Assembly (NCBI GenBank): GCA_902626575.1
Contig: CACOFY010000001.1
Location: 124,001-188,000, forward strand
Direction of reading: 5' to 3'
From: an uncultured Pelagibacteraceae bacterium
GTDB lineage: Bacteria > Pseudomonadota > Alphaproteobacteria > Pelagibacterales > Pelagibacteraceae
Length of the DNA: 64,000 nucleotides
This document shows positions 8,432-16,542 of the stretch, one piece after another (position 1 is the first letter of the stretch; every line of letters begins with the position of its first letter). Position numbers and translations under genes: made by a program. The notes beneath the pieces are model-generated. The model saw only the letters and a list, made by a program, of their open reading frames with translations. It was not told the origin of the DNA and searched no databases.

Positions 8432-9583
8432 TTATTTTCTATAAACTAATTTTGAGTTATTTAATTCTCCCAAATTTTTACAACCCATTAAAACCATATT
8501 TCTATTTATTTCATCATGCATATTTTGTAATAAATGTTCAACGCCTTGTTGACCGCCTGCGGCCAAAGAGAACAGAAACATTTTTCCAAAACTACACGCT
8601 TTTGCACCCGCTGCCAAGGCTTTTAATACATGAGTTCCTCTTCTAACTCCACCATCTAAAATTATCTCAAGTTTATCCCCTACAGCATCTGAAATTGCTT
8701 TTATCTGGTCAAAAGGTGATCTCGAACCATCTAATTGTCTACCTCCATGATTTGAAACCATTATTGCAGTGCATCCAATATCAATTGCTCTTTTCGCGTC
8801 ATCTACTGACATAACACCTTTTAATGCAAATGGTTTACCCCATTTTTTTACACAATATTCCGCATCCTTCCAATTCATAGCTGGATCGTATTGTTCATTA
8901 ACATATTCAATTACAGATTTTGCAATGTTAGTACCTTTATCTGTCTTCTTAGAAACGTTTGCCAATTCAAATCTTTTTCCAGTTAAATAATTAAAAACCC
9001 ATGCTGGACGCATAGCAAAACTTAATAAACTATTCATTGTAAGTTTGGGAGGAGTTGTAAATCCAGTTCGATGGTCCTTTTCTCTATTACCTGCAACCAA
9101 AGTATCAACTGTTAAACACATGCCATCAAAGTTTGATCTTTTACATCTTTCAATTAAATCATCAGTGATTGATTTATCTTTATGAACATATAATTGAAAA
9201 AGTTTTGGCCCACTTGAAATATTTGATATTTCCTCAATCGTATTATTTGCCATAGATGACATGCTATAAAAGGTTCCAAACTTTGCTGCAGCTTTAGCAG
9301 AAGCTTTATCGCCCTCAGGATGATATAATCTCTGCATTGCACTAGGTGATAAAAATATTGGCATATCAATTTTCCTTCCAAATATGTTAGTGGATAAATC
9401 AGGTTTTCCTACACTTGTAAGAATATTTGGCACAAGATCACAATCATCAAAAGACAAAGTATTTCTTCTTAGTGTTGTCTCGTCATCGGATCCCCCGTCA
9501 ATATAATGAAAAATTGGTGATGGAAGTTTTTTTTTTGCTAATTTTCTAAAATCATTGAAATTATAACAATCAGTAATTTTCAT
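8432..9583 (-). CDS. lldD: FMN-dependent L-2-hydroxyacid dehydrogenase (L-lactate dehydrogenase/glycolate oxidase family)
   Basis: This 383-residue TIM-barrel flavoenzyme oxidises an L-2-hydroxyacid to the 2-oxoacid. Family residues are visible: FMN-binding SPSAMQRLYHPEG (79-91), Lys255 in ALKGV, the catalytic base His279 and substrate-binding Arg282 in SNHGGRQLDG, and the phosphate-binding ILDGGVRRGTHVLKALAAGA. The length fits LldD. With the D-specific flavoprotein at 5836-7212 it gives the cell enzymes for both stereoisomers next to a TRAP transporter. It could also be a glycolate oxidase; the sequence does not settle lactate versus glycolate. Confidence 0.9.
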   Translation of the reverse strand: MKITDCYNFNDFRKLAKKKLPSPIFHYIDGGSDDETTLRRNTLSFDDCDLVPNILTSVGKPDLSTNIFGRKIDMPIFLSPSAMQRLYHPEGDKASAKAAAKFGTFYSMSSMANNTIEEISNISSGPKLFQLYVHKDKSITDDLIERCKRSNFDGMCLTVDTLVAGNREKDHRTGFTTPPKLTMNSLLSFAMRPAWVFNYLTGKRFELANVSKKTDKGTNIAKSVIEYVNEQYDPAMNWKDAEYCVKKWGKPFALKGVMSVDDAKRAIDIGCTAIMVSNHGGRQLDGSRSPFDQIKAISDAVGDKLEIILDGGVRRGTHVLKALAAGAKACSFGKMFLFSLAAGGQQGVEHLLQNMHDEINRNMVLMGCKNLGELNNSKLVYRK

Positions 9584-9593
9584 TGTAAAACTA

Positions 9594-10112
9594 TTAAAAT
9601 TTCTTTAAGAAATTGAACATGTAACTGTTTGCACCAGGGTTCTTGTCCCCAAGACTGGCATTAGATAAATGATTATATGAAAATCCCATTTCAGTTTTTT
9701 TAGATAAATCTAATGAAAGTTGTAATTCACTTTTAAATTCAATCATGTGTCCTAAATCTTTTCCATCACCTTGTCCATAAAGACCTGGAGTAAAACTTGG
9801 TGTAAGATTTATTTTACCCAAATTATAGTCTGCTTGAATCCCGGTATATAAATATGTTGCATTGTCAGCAGTCATCATAAAACCAGTCACCGGTGATAAT
9901 GTTCCTAGAAAACTATCTCTGTATAAATCTACATTCTGGTGTTGAATACCAAAAAGAGCAGATTTTTTACCGTCATCACTAAAATCAAACATACCGGTGT
10001 AAAAATTATATTTGTGTGGATCTATTTTTTCCTTTATTGCCTCATCACTTTTAGATGAAGAAAAAGAAAAGGCAAATATAATAAGTACAATAAATAAACT
10101 TTTTAAATTCAT
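9594..10112 (-). CDS. PagL-like acyloxyacyl hydrolase (lipid A 3-O-deacylase family)
   Basis: A 172-residue protein with a signal peptide (residues 1-20) and alternating beta-strand pattern ending in Phe, as for a small outer-membrane barrel. The family motif HLSNASLGDKNPG (148-160) carries the His148 and Ser150 that are catalytic in Pseudomonas PagL. The third triad residue, a Glu in PagL, seems to be Asn162 here (GANSY), so activity is uncertain. It sits 31 bases downstream of ccmH, on the same strand. It may trim lipid A or may only share the fold. Confidence 0.7.
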   Translation of the reverse strand: MNLKSLFIVLIIFAFSFSSSKSDEAIKEKIDPHKYNFYTGMFDFSDDGKKSALFGIQHQNVDLYRDSFLGTLSPVTGFMMTADNATYLYTGIQADYNLGKINLTPSFTPGLYGQGDGKDLGHMIEFKSELQLSLDLSKKTEMGFSYNHLSNASLGDKNPGANSYMFNFLKKF

Positions 10113-10143
10113 ATTAAAATTTTAATGTATTTATATCGTATTG

Positions 10144-10515
10144 TTACTTCTTGAAAATACCTAATTTTCCTAGGATTATAGCGCCTCCTATGGCAAAAAG
10201 TACTAAAGGTAAGATCCATAACAAATATGTTCCTTTATTAATTTCTGGATTATACAAAACCCATTCACCATAGTTTTTCTTCATAAATTGGTAAATATCT
10301 TCCTCTGACATTCCTGTTTTTAAGTTTTTTCTTACCACAATTTTCATACTCTCAGCAAAATCAGACTGGGAGTCATAAATTGATTGACCTTGACATATTA
10401 GACATCTAAGATTTTTAAAAATTTTATTCTCTAATTCAGTAGGTTTATCTACTGCAAGTAAGTAATTATTACTTAAAAAGATAAAAAATGTTATAAAAAA
10501 AATTAGTTTTTTCAT
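10144..10515 (-). CDS. ccmH: Cytochrome c maturation protein CcmH (CycL)
   Basis: A 123-residue protein with a signal peptide, the redox motif LRCLICQGQS (Cys38 and Cys41) and a C-terminal membrane helix followed by a short basic tail. CcmH reduces the apocytochrome cysteines so that CcmF can attach heme, on the periplasmic side. The length is that of the short alphaproteobacterial form without the CcmI-like TPR domain. The start overlaps the ccmG stop by 4 bases, and it is the last ccm gene in this run. No ccmI gene follows in the window. Confidence 0.95.
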   Translation of the reverse strand: MKKLIFFITFFIFLSNNYLLAVDKPTELENKIFKNLRCLICQGQSIYDSQSDFAESMKIVVRKNLKTGMSEEDIYQFMKKNYGEWVLYNPEINKGTYLLWILPLVLFAIGGAIILGKLGIFKK

Positions 10516-11030
10516 TTTATTAATTCTAATATTTCATTGAATTTTTCATTATCTATGGGTCCAATAATTTTTTTAATTATTTTCTTTTCTTTATTTATAA
10601 TAAAAGTTTCGGGAACACCGTATGCGCCTAACTCAATTGATGTAACACCATTTTTATCTGACAAAATTTTTGAGTAAGGGTTGCCAAGCTCATTTAAAAA
10701 AGATTGAGCATTACTAATATTATCTTTATAGTTAATACCTAACAAATTTAAATTTTTATTATTAAGTGCCATTAGAAATGAATGCTCATCTCTACATGGA
10801 ATACACCATGATGCCCATATATTAATAATATTATAACTATTTTTTTTTAAAAGATCATCAGAGGTTACCTTTTCACCTGAAAATAAATCATTACCATCAA
10901 AATTTGGTAGCTTAATTTCTTTATCAAGTTTTGGTGTATATATATTAGGTTTCTGCAAACCTACATAAAATACTGCAAAACAAAAGACGAATAAAACAAA
11001 AATGATAGTAATAAAAATTTTATTTTTCAT
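10512..11030 (-). CDS. ccmG: Thiol:disulfide interchange protein CcmG (DsbE)
   Basis: A 172-residue membrane-anchored thioredoxin-like protein with an N-terminal helix (4-24) and the active site WASWCIPC (Cys76 and Cys79). It keeps CcmH and apocytochrome c thiols reduced. I chose the ATG at 11030 over the frame's earlier non-ATG start at 11057, because 11030 gives a normal signal anchor and an 11-base overlap with ccmF, in keeping with the coupled genes around it. The later GAYGVPETFII segment carries the conserved cis-Pro. Confidence 0.94.
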   Translation of the reverse strand: MKNKIFITIIFVLFVFCFAVFYVGLQKPNIYTPKLDKEIKLPNFDGNDLFSGEKVTSDDLLKKNSYNIINIWASWCIPCRDEHSFLMALNNKNLNLLGINYKDNISNAQSFLNELGNPYSKILSDKNGVTSIELGAYGVPETFIINKEKKIIKKIIGPIDNEKFNEILELIK

Positions 11031-12900
11031 TTCTAAAAAAATTAATACACCCACCAATCATTATAAGAATTGTAGAAATCCATATCCAAACCATTAATGG
11101 CTTTTCTTGATAGCGGACATTGAAATATGTTTTATCTTTGACAGGATTTATAACTAAAAATCTATCTTTAAAAATACTTGTTTTAATAAAGGCTTCACTA
11201 GTGATGACCTCTGGTTGATTATATATCCTTACTTCAGGCATAAACTTAGTATCAATTTTTTTTTTATCTTTAATAATAAAAACTCCAACAATTTTTTCAA
11301 AATTTGGACCTGAGCTTGTTTCTATTTTTTTAAAAGTAATCTGATTATTTTCAAAACTTAATCCCTCACCAACTTTCAGATTTACTATAATTTCATTTGA
11401 AAAAATTGCATTTAAAATGATACTTAGTATAAGAAGACTGAATCCAAAGTGTGAGACAGTTTGTGAAAAATTTTTATAACCTTTTTTTAAAAAATCTTTT
11501 ACAGTCGTAAAAAATAAGTAAAAGTTAGCTGCGAGTAATAATAAAGTAAGAAGCTTTACTTTGCCTATTATTTTCAAAATAAAGAAACTTAAAAATAAGT
11601 TGATAATAAAAAATGTCAGCAAAATTATTTTTTTTTCTATTTTTTTACTACTTAACCATCCTAAATTAGGGCCAAGTGACATAAAAATTAAAAAGGGAAT
11701 TAAAAAAGGAATAATTAGCTTATTAAAAAATGGCGGTCCTACTGAAATTCTTTGATTTGATATTACTTCTAGAAAAATTGGATAAATTGTACCTATTAAA
11801 ATTACTGACAAAAAATACATTAAAAACCAATTATTTATTAAAATATGACTTTCTTTTGTGATTAACCCAAAGCTTTTATTGGAGGAATTTAATTTATCTT
11901 CATAAAAAAAATAAAGTACTAAAGATAAGAATATTATAAAAAATAAAAAAATTAAAATATATAAACCTCTTTCCGGATCATTTGCAAAAGTGTGAACTGA
12001 ATTTAGAATTCCAGATCTTACCAAAAAAGTTCCACAAACGCTTAAAGTAAAAGTAGATATACATAAAATTATTGACCAGGATCCTAAAGATGATCTTTTC
12101 TCTAAAACTAAAATACAATGCAAGAGAGCAGTTAAACTTATCCATGGCATTAATGATATATTTTCAACCGGATCCCAAAACCAAAAGCCACCCCAACCCA
12201 GTTCATAGTAAGCCCAAATGGAACCTAATAAAATACCTCCAGTTAGAAAGATCCATGAGCAAAGTATCCACTTTTTAATGTGAGATGCCCAATTGCTGTT
12301 AACATTGCCCATTACTAAAGAGGATAGACCTGAAGAAAAAATAATGGATGTAGACACATAACCTAAATAAAGAATTGGTGGATGAATGGCTAATAATGGA
12401 TCCTGTAGAATAGGATTTAGTCCTAGTCCCTCCCTTGGAGAAGGAAATATTTCATTGAATGGATTTGATGTAAAAATTAAAAAAGCTATAAAGCCAAAAA
12501 TAATGATCTGTTGAAATATTACAGTTAGTACCCTTTCCTTAGTTGATCTACTATATGATCTAGAGAAATATAAAAAGTTAATAAAGGTTAATATTAATAA
12601 CCAAAGCAATAAACTTCCCTCATGGTTTCCCCATAGACCACTTACTTTATAAAAAAATGGTTTTGTTGTGTGTGAATTATAATAAACAGTAATATTGCTA
12701 AATTCTGAATTTATAAAAAGAATAAGTAAACAAATAAAACTTACAAAAATAAAAAAAAATTGGAAAAAAATTAACTTTTTAAGATCTATTTTTACAAACT
12801 CATTAAGATTTTTTAATCTAAAAATTGTTTTTAAAAAAATTGCAAAAGATAGGAAAAGCGAGATAATTACAGAATAATTTCCAATAAAATTAAAAGTCAA
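11020..12900 (-). CDS. ccmF: Cytochrome c heme lyase subunit CcmF
   Basis: A 626-residue polytopic membrane protein with the heme-handling WGGFWFWDPVEN motif (236-247) and conserved His173 in AIHPP, ending in a large periplasmic segment and a final helix. CcmF with CcmH forms the ligase that attaches heme to apocytochrome c. It is slightly shorter than the usual 640-660 residues. It starts one base after the ccmE stop, so translation is probably coupled. Phe, Ile and Lys dominate, as expected in this AT-rich genome. Confidence 0.96.
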   Translation of the reverse strand: MTFNFIGNYSVIISLFLSFAIFLKTIFRLKNLNEFVKIDLKKLIFFQFFFIFVSFICLLILFINSEFSNITVYYNSHTTKPFFYKVSGLWGNHEGSLLLWLLILTFINFLYFSRSYSRSTKERVLTVIFQQIIIFGFIAFLIFTSNPFNEIFPSPREGLGLNPILQDPLLAIHPPILYLGYVSTSIIFSSGLSSLVMGNVNSNWASHIKKWILCSWIFLTGGILLGSIWAYYELGWGGFWFWDPVENISLMPWISLTALLHCILVLEKRSSLGSWSIILCISTFTLSVCGTFLVRSGILNSVHTFANDPERGLYILIFLFFIIFLSLVLYFFYEDKLNSSNKSFGLITKESHILINNWFLMYFLSVILIGTIYPIFLEVISNQRISVGPPFFNKLIIPFLIPFLIFMSLGPNLGWLSSKKIEKKIILLTFFIINLFLSFFILKIIGKVKLLTLLLLAANFYLFFTTVKDFLKKGYKNFSQTVSHFGFSLLILSIILNAIFSNEIIVNLKVGEGLSFENNQITFKKIETSSGPNFEKIVGVFIIKDKKKIDTKFMPEVRIYNQPEVITSEAFIKTSIFKDRFLVINPVKDKTYFNVRYQEKPLMVWIWISTILIMIGGCINFFRNEK

Positions 12901-12901
12901 T

Positions 12902-13321
12902 TTATTTATCTCCCTTTTTATTGCTTAATTCTGGAGGCATATAGTTTTCATCATGCTTAGCTAAAATTTTTACTGCTTTAAAATAATTTTTATCTCTAAG
13001 AAATCCTTCCGCAACTACCCCTTTATTTTCTTGAAACAAATTTGGTACAAGACCTGAGTAAGTTACTTTAATCTCATTTTTAAAATCGGTGATTACAAAT
13101 ATGATCTTATCATTATTAACGTTGATAGAATTTTTTTTAACCATTCCACCAATCCGGATCTTATCTTTTTTTAATTCACTAAGAGCTTTTATCTCTGTGG
13201 GTGACAAAAAATAAACTACATTTTCTTTTAACGATACCAAAACCAAGTAAATTGTTAATCCAAGAGATAAGATTAAAACTGTTAGGAATGTAAGTCGTAA
13301 CTTAACTTTTTTACCATACAT
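12902..13321 (-). CDS. ccmE: Heme chaperone CcmE
   Basis: A 139-residue protein with an N-terminal membrane anchor (9-29) and a beta-barrel periplasmic domain. The covalent heme-binding His123 and the axial-ligand Tyr127 lie in [11 protein letters not shown]. It receives heme from CcmC and hands it to CcmF. It is placed between ccmD and ccmF in the order of their action. The lysine-rich C-terminal tail is short. Confidence 0.96.
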   Translation of the reverse strand: MYGKKVKLRLTFLTVLILSLGLTIYLVLVSLKENVVYFLSPTEIKALSELKKDKIRIGGMVKKNSINVNNDKIIFVITDFKNEIKVTYSGLVPNLFQENKGVVAEGFLRDKNYFKAVKILAKHDENYMPPELSNKKGDK

Positions 13322-13330
13322 TTGTTAAAG

Positions 13331-13561
13331 TTAAATTTTTGAAAAAATACTTGCTGATAATATTTCTTTGTTAATTTTTTGTTTATTGGCTTCAGAAACT
13401 TTATCTAAGTTGAGTTTACCAAATTTTTCAGCAAATTTTTGTTGCTCTTTTTTTAGCTGATATCTAACAATCAAGTACAGTCCTAAAAAATTTACCATTG
13501 TAAAAACGAATGCAGAAAAAACATAAACACCATATCCATTCATGCTTAAAAAATTTATCAT
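13331..13561 (-). CDS. ccmD: Heme exporter accessory protein CcmD
   Basis: A 76-residue protein with one membrane helix (about 10-31) followed by a charged, Lys-rich coiled stretch, typical of CcmD, which helps release heme-loaded CcmE from CcmC. The identification rests on size, topology and position: its start overlaps the ccmC stop by 4 bases and ccmE follows after 9 bases. The sequence family itself is poorly conserved. Confidence 0.85.
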   Translation of the reverse strand: MINFLSMNGYGVYVFSAFVFTMVNFLGLYLIVRYQLKKEQQKFAEKFGKLNLDKVSEANKQKINKEILSASIFSKI

Positions 13562-14262
13562 AGTCTATCTAAACCTTTATTTTTTATTTTTATCAGTTCT
13601 GTATTATATTTCATTAAAAAAATCAGCAAAGAAAACAGGGCAAATGCCGCAGTCATTATTATCAAAGGCACCAACATAGTCTCATGAATTTTTGAATCAG
13701 ATAATATTTTTATGGAGGAAGGTTGGTGAAGTGTACTCCACCAATCAACAGAGAATTTTATAATTGGTATGTTAAAAGCTCCAATAATAGTTATTAAAGA
13801 CGTAATTTTTACAACGCTATCTTTATTCTCAAAAATTCTCCAAGCTAATAAGTACATCAAATAAAATAGGCACAAAATTAACATAGTTGTAATTCTAGCA
13901 TCCCAAGCCCACCAAGTTCCCCACGTAGGTTTACCCCAAATCGATCCTGTTACTAACGCAATTAAAGTAAAAACGAATCCTGATGGCGCCAGACTTTTAG
14001 TAATTATTACTAAATTTTTATTTTTAAAAATAAAAACTAAAATAGATAAAAAAGCCATGAAAGAAAAAATTCCTAAAGATATCCATGCAGATGGAACGTG
14101 TACATACATTATTCTAACCGAGTCTCCTTGCAAATAATCCTCGGGCGAAATAATTAAAGCTTCAATTAATCCTAACGAAAAAACTGCTAAGAAAAATACC
14201 AAAATTAAATTATGGTACTTATTAATAAATGAAAAAATTTTGCTTTGATTAAAAAAATTCAT
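13558..14262 (-). CDS. ccmC: Heme transporter/ligase CcmC
   Basis: A 234-residue membrane protein with six predicted helices, the tryptophan-rich heme motif WGTWWAWDAR (114-123) and two periplasmic histidines, His55 in MYVHVPSAW and one in STLHQPSSI near residue 179. CcmC presents heme to CcmE. It is the first gene of the ccmC-D-E-F-G-H run. ccmA and ccmB are not in this window. The 174-base region ahead of it contains a long hairpin, listed separately. Confidence 0.96.
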   Translation of the reverse strand: MNFFNQSKIFSFINKYHNLILVFFLAVFSLGLIEALIISPEDYLQGDSVRIMYVHVPSAWISLGIFSFMAFLSILVFIFKNKNLVIITKSLAPSGFVFTLIALVTGSIWGKPTWGTWWAWDARITTMLILCLFYLMYLLAWRIFENKDSVVKITSLITIIGAFNIPIIKFSVDWWSTLHQPSSIKILSDSKIHETMLVPLIIMTAAFALFSLLIFLMKYNTELIKIKNKGLDRL

Positions 14263-14311
14263 CCTAAATTATATACAAATTATTAAGAGATTGAATGAGC
14301 TAAAAGGTCAA

Positions 14312-14372
14312 TACTGACCAAGAATGAGAGGGAGATAATTTATAAGGGAAACAATATCACTCTTGGTCAGTA
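14312..14372 (-). ncRNA. Long hairpin between hspQ and ccmC, candidate small RNA or leader
   Basis: The arms 14312-14327 and 14357-14372 are complementary over 16 positions, with a 29-base loop. At the single non-Watson-Crick position the minus-strand RNA has a G-U pair while the plus-strand RNA would have A-C, which favours a minus-strand transcript. The minus-strand loop is pyrimidine-rich with two C-clusters (TTTCCCTT and TCTCCCTC) that resemble anti-Shine-Dalgarno sequences. It is downstream of hspQ and 50 bases upstream of ccmC. There is no clear U-tract, so a simple terminator is less likely. I do not match it to a known RNA family. Confidence 0.4.
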
Positions 14373-14436
14373 ATATTTAATTAACAAACCTATATGACAA
14401 AGTTTTGAACTAATTGTGTTTAAATAATGTATTTAG

Positions 14437-14757
14437 TTAATTTGAGGGCTTAAAATAGCTAGATCCCTTTTTGCCTGAGAATATTTCGTTAATTAAAGGA
14501 TGTTTAATTGGCTCCTCTGAGTCGTCGACTAATAGATTTTGCTCTGAGACGTAGGCTTCATAAGTAACATCATCATTCTCAGCAAGAAGATGATAAAAGG
14601 GTTGGTCTTTTCTTGGTCTCACATTCTTAGGAATAGATTGGTACCATTCCTCGGAATTACTGAATTTAAAATCAACATCATATATTACACCTCTAAAATC
14701 GAAGTGTTTATGTTTAACAATGTCACCAATTGAAAACTTTGCTTTTTGAATGCTCAT
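14437..14757 (-). CDS. hspQ: Heat shock protein HspQ (YccV family)
   Basis: A 106-residue protein of the HspQ/hemimethylated-DNA-binding family, with the KFSIGDIVKHKHFDFRGVIYDVD opening, the conserved RPRKDQPFYHLL core and the YVSEQNLL end motif. In E. coli HspQ acts as a Lon specificity factor. A sigma-70-type promoter (TTGATT, 18 bases, TATAAT) ends only 7 bases before the ATG, so the mRNA probably has little or no leader. The last residues (KKGSSYFKPSN) extend slightly beyond the family core. Confidence 0.93.
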   Translation of the reverse strand: MSIQKAKFSIGDIVKHKHFDFRGVIYDVDFKFSNSEEWYQSIPKNVRPRKDQPFYHLLAENDDVTYEAYVSEQNLLVDDSEEPIKHPLINEIFSGKKGSSYFKPSN

Positions 14758-14764
14758 TACAGTT

Positions 14765-14794
14765 ATTATATGTGTATTTAAATTTAAAAATCAA
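14765..14794 (-). promoter_or_regulatory. Promoter of hspQ
   Basis: On the minus strand TTGATT (14789-14794) and TATAAT (14765-14770) are separated by 18 bases. The -10 box ends 7 bases before the hspQ ATG, so the expected start of transcription is at or next to the start codon. Confidence 0.6.
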
Positions 14795-14837
14795 TAAAAA
14801 AATATTAAAGTTTTTTGAAATCTGTTAATATCTTTTT

Positions 14838-15389
14838 GTGAATAAATCATTTTTTAAATTTGTCACAGACTTCGGTCCACTTTTGATATTTTTCTCTTTT
14901 TATTACAAAAATGATAAAAGTTTAGAAATAGCAATACCCCCTTTCATAATTGCCACACTAATCGCTTTAATTTTTGTTTGGATAAAAGAAAAAAAAATTC
15001 CAATGGTTCCTCTTATTGGAGGAATTTTGATAACTTTTTTTGGTGGTTTGACAATTTATTTTAAAAATCCAATTTTTATTTATATTAAGCCTACAATAAT
15101 CAATATATTATTTGGACTAGCTTTAATGTTTGGGAAGTTTTTTACTAAAGAACCACTGTTAAAAAAAATGCTGGATGGCGCAATTAAAATTACAGATGAA
15201 GGTTGGAGTATATTAAACCAAAGGTGGGTATATTTCTTTTTTGCTCTTGCAATAATGAATGAAATAGTTTGGAGAACACAAACAGAGGAATTTTGGGTAA
15301 ATTTTAAAGTTTGGGGGATGTTACCTATAACATTTATATTCACTGCTTTTCAATTTAATGTAATTAATAAGTACAAATCTGATGAATAA
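14838..15389 (+). CDS. ispZ: Septation/intracellular septation protein A (IspZ/YciB family)
   Basis: A 183-residue inner-membrane protein with five predicted helices. The family pattern is clear: the DFGPLLIFF start, IPMVPLIGGILITFFGGLTIYF, and NQRWVYFFFALAIMNEIVWR near residue 130. It takes part in cell-envelope integrity and division. The start codon is GTG at 14838, and no in-frame ATG fits the family's N-terminus. It overlaps the following DUF2794 gene by 8 bases. Confidence 0.92.
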   Translation: MNKSFFKFVTDFGPLLIFFSFYYKNDKSLEIAIPPFIIATLIALIFVWIKEKKIPMVPLIGGILITFFGGLTIYFKNPIFIYIKPTIINILFGLALMFGKFFTKEPLLKKMLDGAIKITDEGWSILNQRWVYFFFALAIMNEIVWRTQTEEFWVNFKVWGMLPITFIFTAFQFNVINKYKSDE

Positions 15390-15720
15390 AATCCTCAAAC
15401 TTGTAGTTGATAACACCACGAATGAAAAAGATAAAAAACATTTTTTTGAAAAAAATGAATTAAAAATAATACTAGACCTATATGCAAAAATGGTTTCTCA
15501 AGGTTCTTGGAAAGATTATGGTCTATCTATATCAAGTAAACAAGTTGGATTTAGTGTTTTTAAAAATTCTGCAGAAAATGCAATGTATAAAATTTGCAAA
15601 AATTTTAAACCTTCAAATAAAAATTTGAAATATTTAATAACAGATTCAAAGGGTAAGATTTACAAAAATTCTAATAGTTTAGAGGCATTATTAAAAAGTA
15701 CAAATTGGAAAAAATTATAG
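15382..15720 (+). CDS. DUF2794 family protein
   Basis: A 112-residue soluble protein matching the alphaproteobacterial DUF2794 family: FFEKNELKIILDLYAKMVSQGSWKDYG, then VGFSVFKNSAENAMYKICK. No function is known to me. Its start lies inside the end of ispZ, so the two are probably translated together. It converges on the Bax-inhibitor-like gene, leaving only 8 bases between them. Confidence 0.8.
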   Translation: MNKILKLVVDNTTNEKDKKHFFEKNELKIILDLYAKMVSQGSWKDYGLSISSKQVGFSVFKNSAENAMYKICKNFKPSNKNLKYLITDSKGKIYKNSNSLEALLKSTNWKKL

Positions 15721-15728
15721 AGATCGAG

Positions 15729-16484
15729 TTATCTTCTTTGTCCGAAAAGTCTTAGAAGCATTATGAACAAGTTGATAAAATCTAAATAAAGGGTAAGTGC
15801 ACCCATTACTGCTTTTTTACCGATAACTTCACCTGAATCTGATGCCGCGTACATATTTTTGATTTTTTGAGTATCGTAAGCAGTTAAACCAACAAAGATT
15901 AATACTCCTAATATAGAGATAACAAAATACATCATCGCAGATTTTAAAAATATATTTACAAGTGATGCAATAATTATTCCAATTAGACCCATCATTAGAA
16001 AAGATCCAAATTTTGTTAAATCTCTTTTAGTAGTATATCCATAAATACTCATAGCACCAAAAGTAGCTGATGTGATAAAAAAAACTCTAGCAACACTTAC
16101 ACCAGTATAAACTAGAAGGATCCAAGACAATGATAATCCCATTAAAGCCGCAAAAATCCAAAATACTGTTTGTGCCTTAGCAGCACTCATTTTGTTTATT
16201 CCAAAGCTCATGTAAAACACCACCCCTAGTGGAGCTAACATCACTATCCATTTTAAACCTGAAAAGAAAAGTGCATTACCTAATGAGGTAAAACCTACGA
16301 TGGCACCTTGAGAGTCTGTTACTACAGACATCTTAAATGATAATAACGCAATAATTCCAGTTAGAAGGACACCAGTTGCCATATAATTATAGATCTTTAG
16401 CATGTAAGATCTTAGACCTTCGTCCCATACTACGGTTTTTTTGGTAGCTGTTGCCTGAAAGATATTTTGTCTATTAAAATCCAT
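15729..16484 (-). CDS. Bax inhibitor-1/YccA family membrane protein
   Basis: A 251-residue protein with seven predicted membrane helices and the family's C-terminal AYDTQKIKNMY and LTLYLDFINLFIMLLRLFG segments, which carry the aspartates associated with Ca/H sensing in BsYetJ. Bacterial members interact with FtsH or act as pH-sensitive Ca leaks. It is transcribed away from the aldo/keto reductase gene, with a 58-base shared upstream region. Confidence 0.93.
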   Translation of the reverse strand: MDFNRQNIFQATATKKTVVWDEGLRSYMLKIYNYMATGVLLTGIIALLSFKMSVVTDSQGAIVGFTSLGNALFFSGLKWIVMLAPLGVVFYMSFGINKMSAAKAQTVFWIFAALMGLSLSWILLVYTGVSVARVFFITSATFGAMSIYGYTTKRDLTKFGSFLMMGLIGIIIASLVNIFLKSAMMYFVISILGVLIFVGLTAYDTQKIKNMYAASDSGEVIGKKAVMGALTLYLDFINLFIMLLRLFGQRR

Positions 16485-16542
16485 ATAATATATATAATAA
16501 TATTTTTTTATATTTTCAAGTAATCAAAAAACCAAAATTTTA

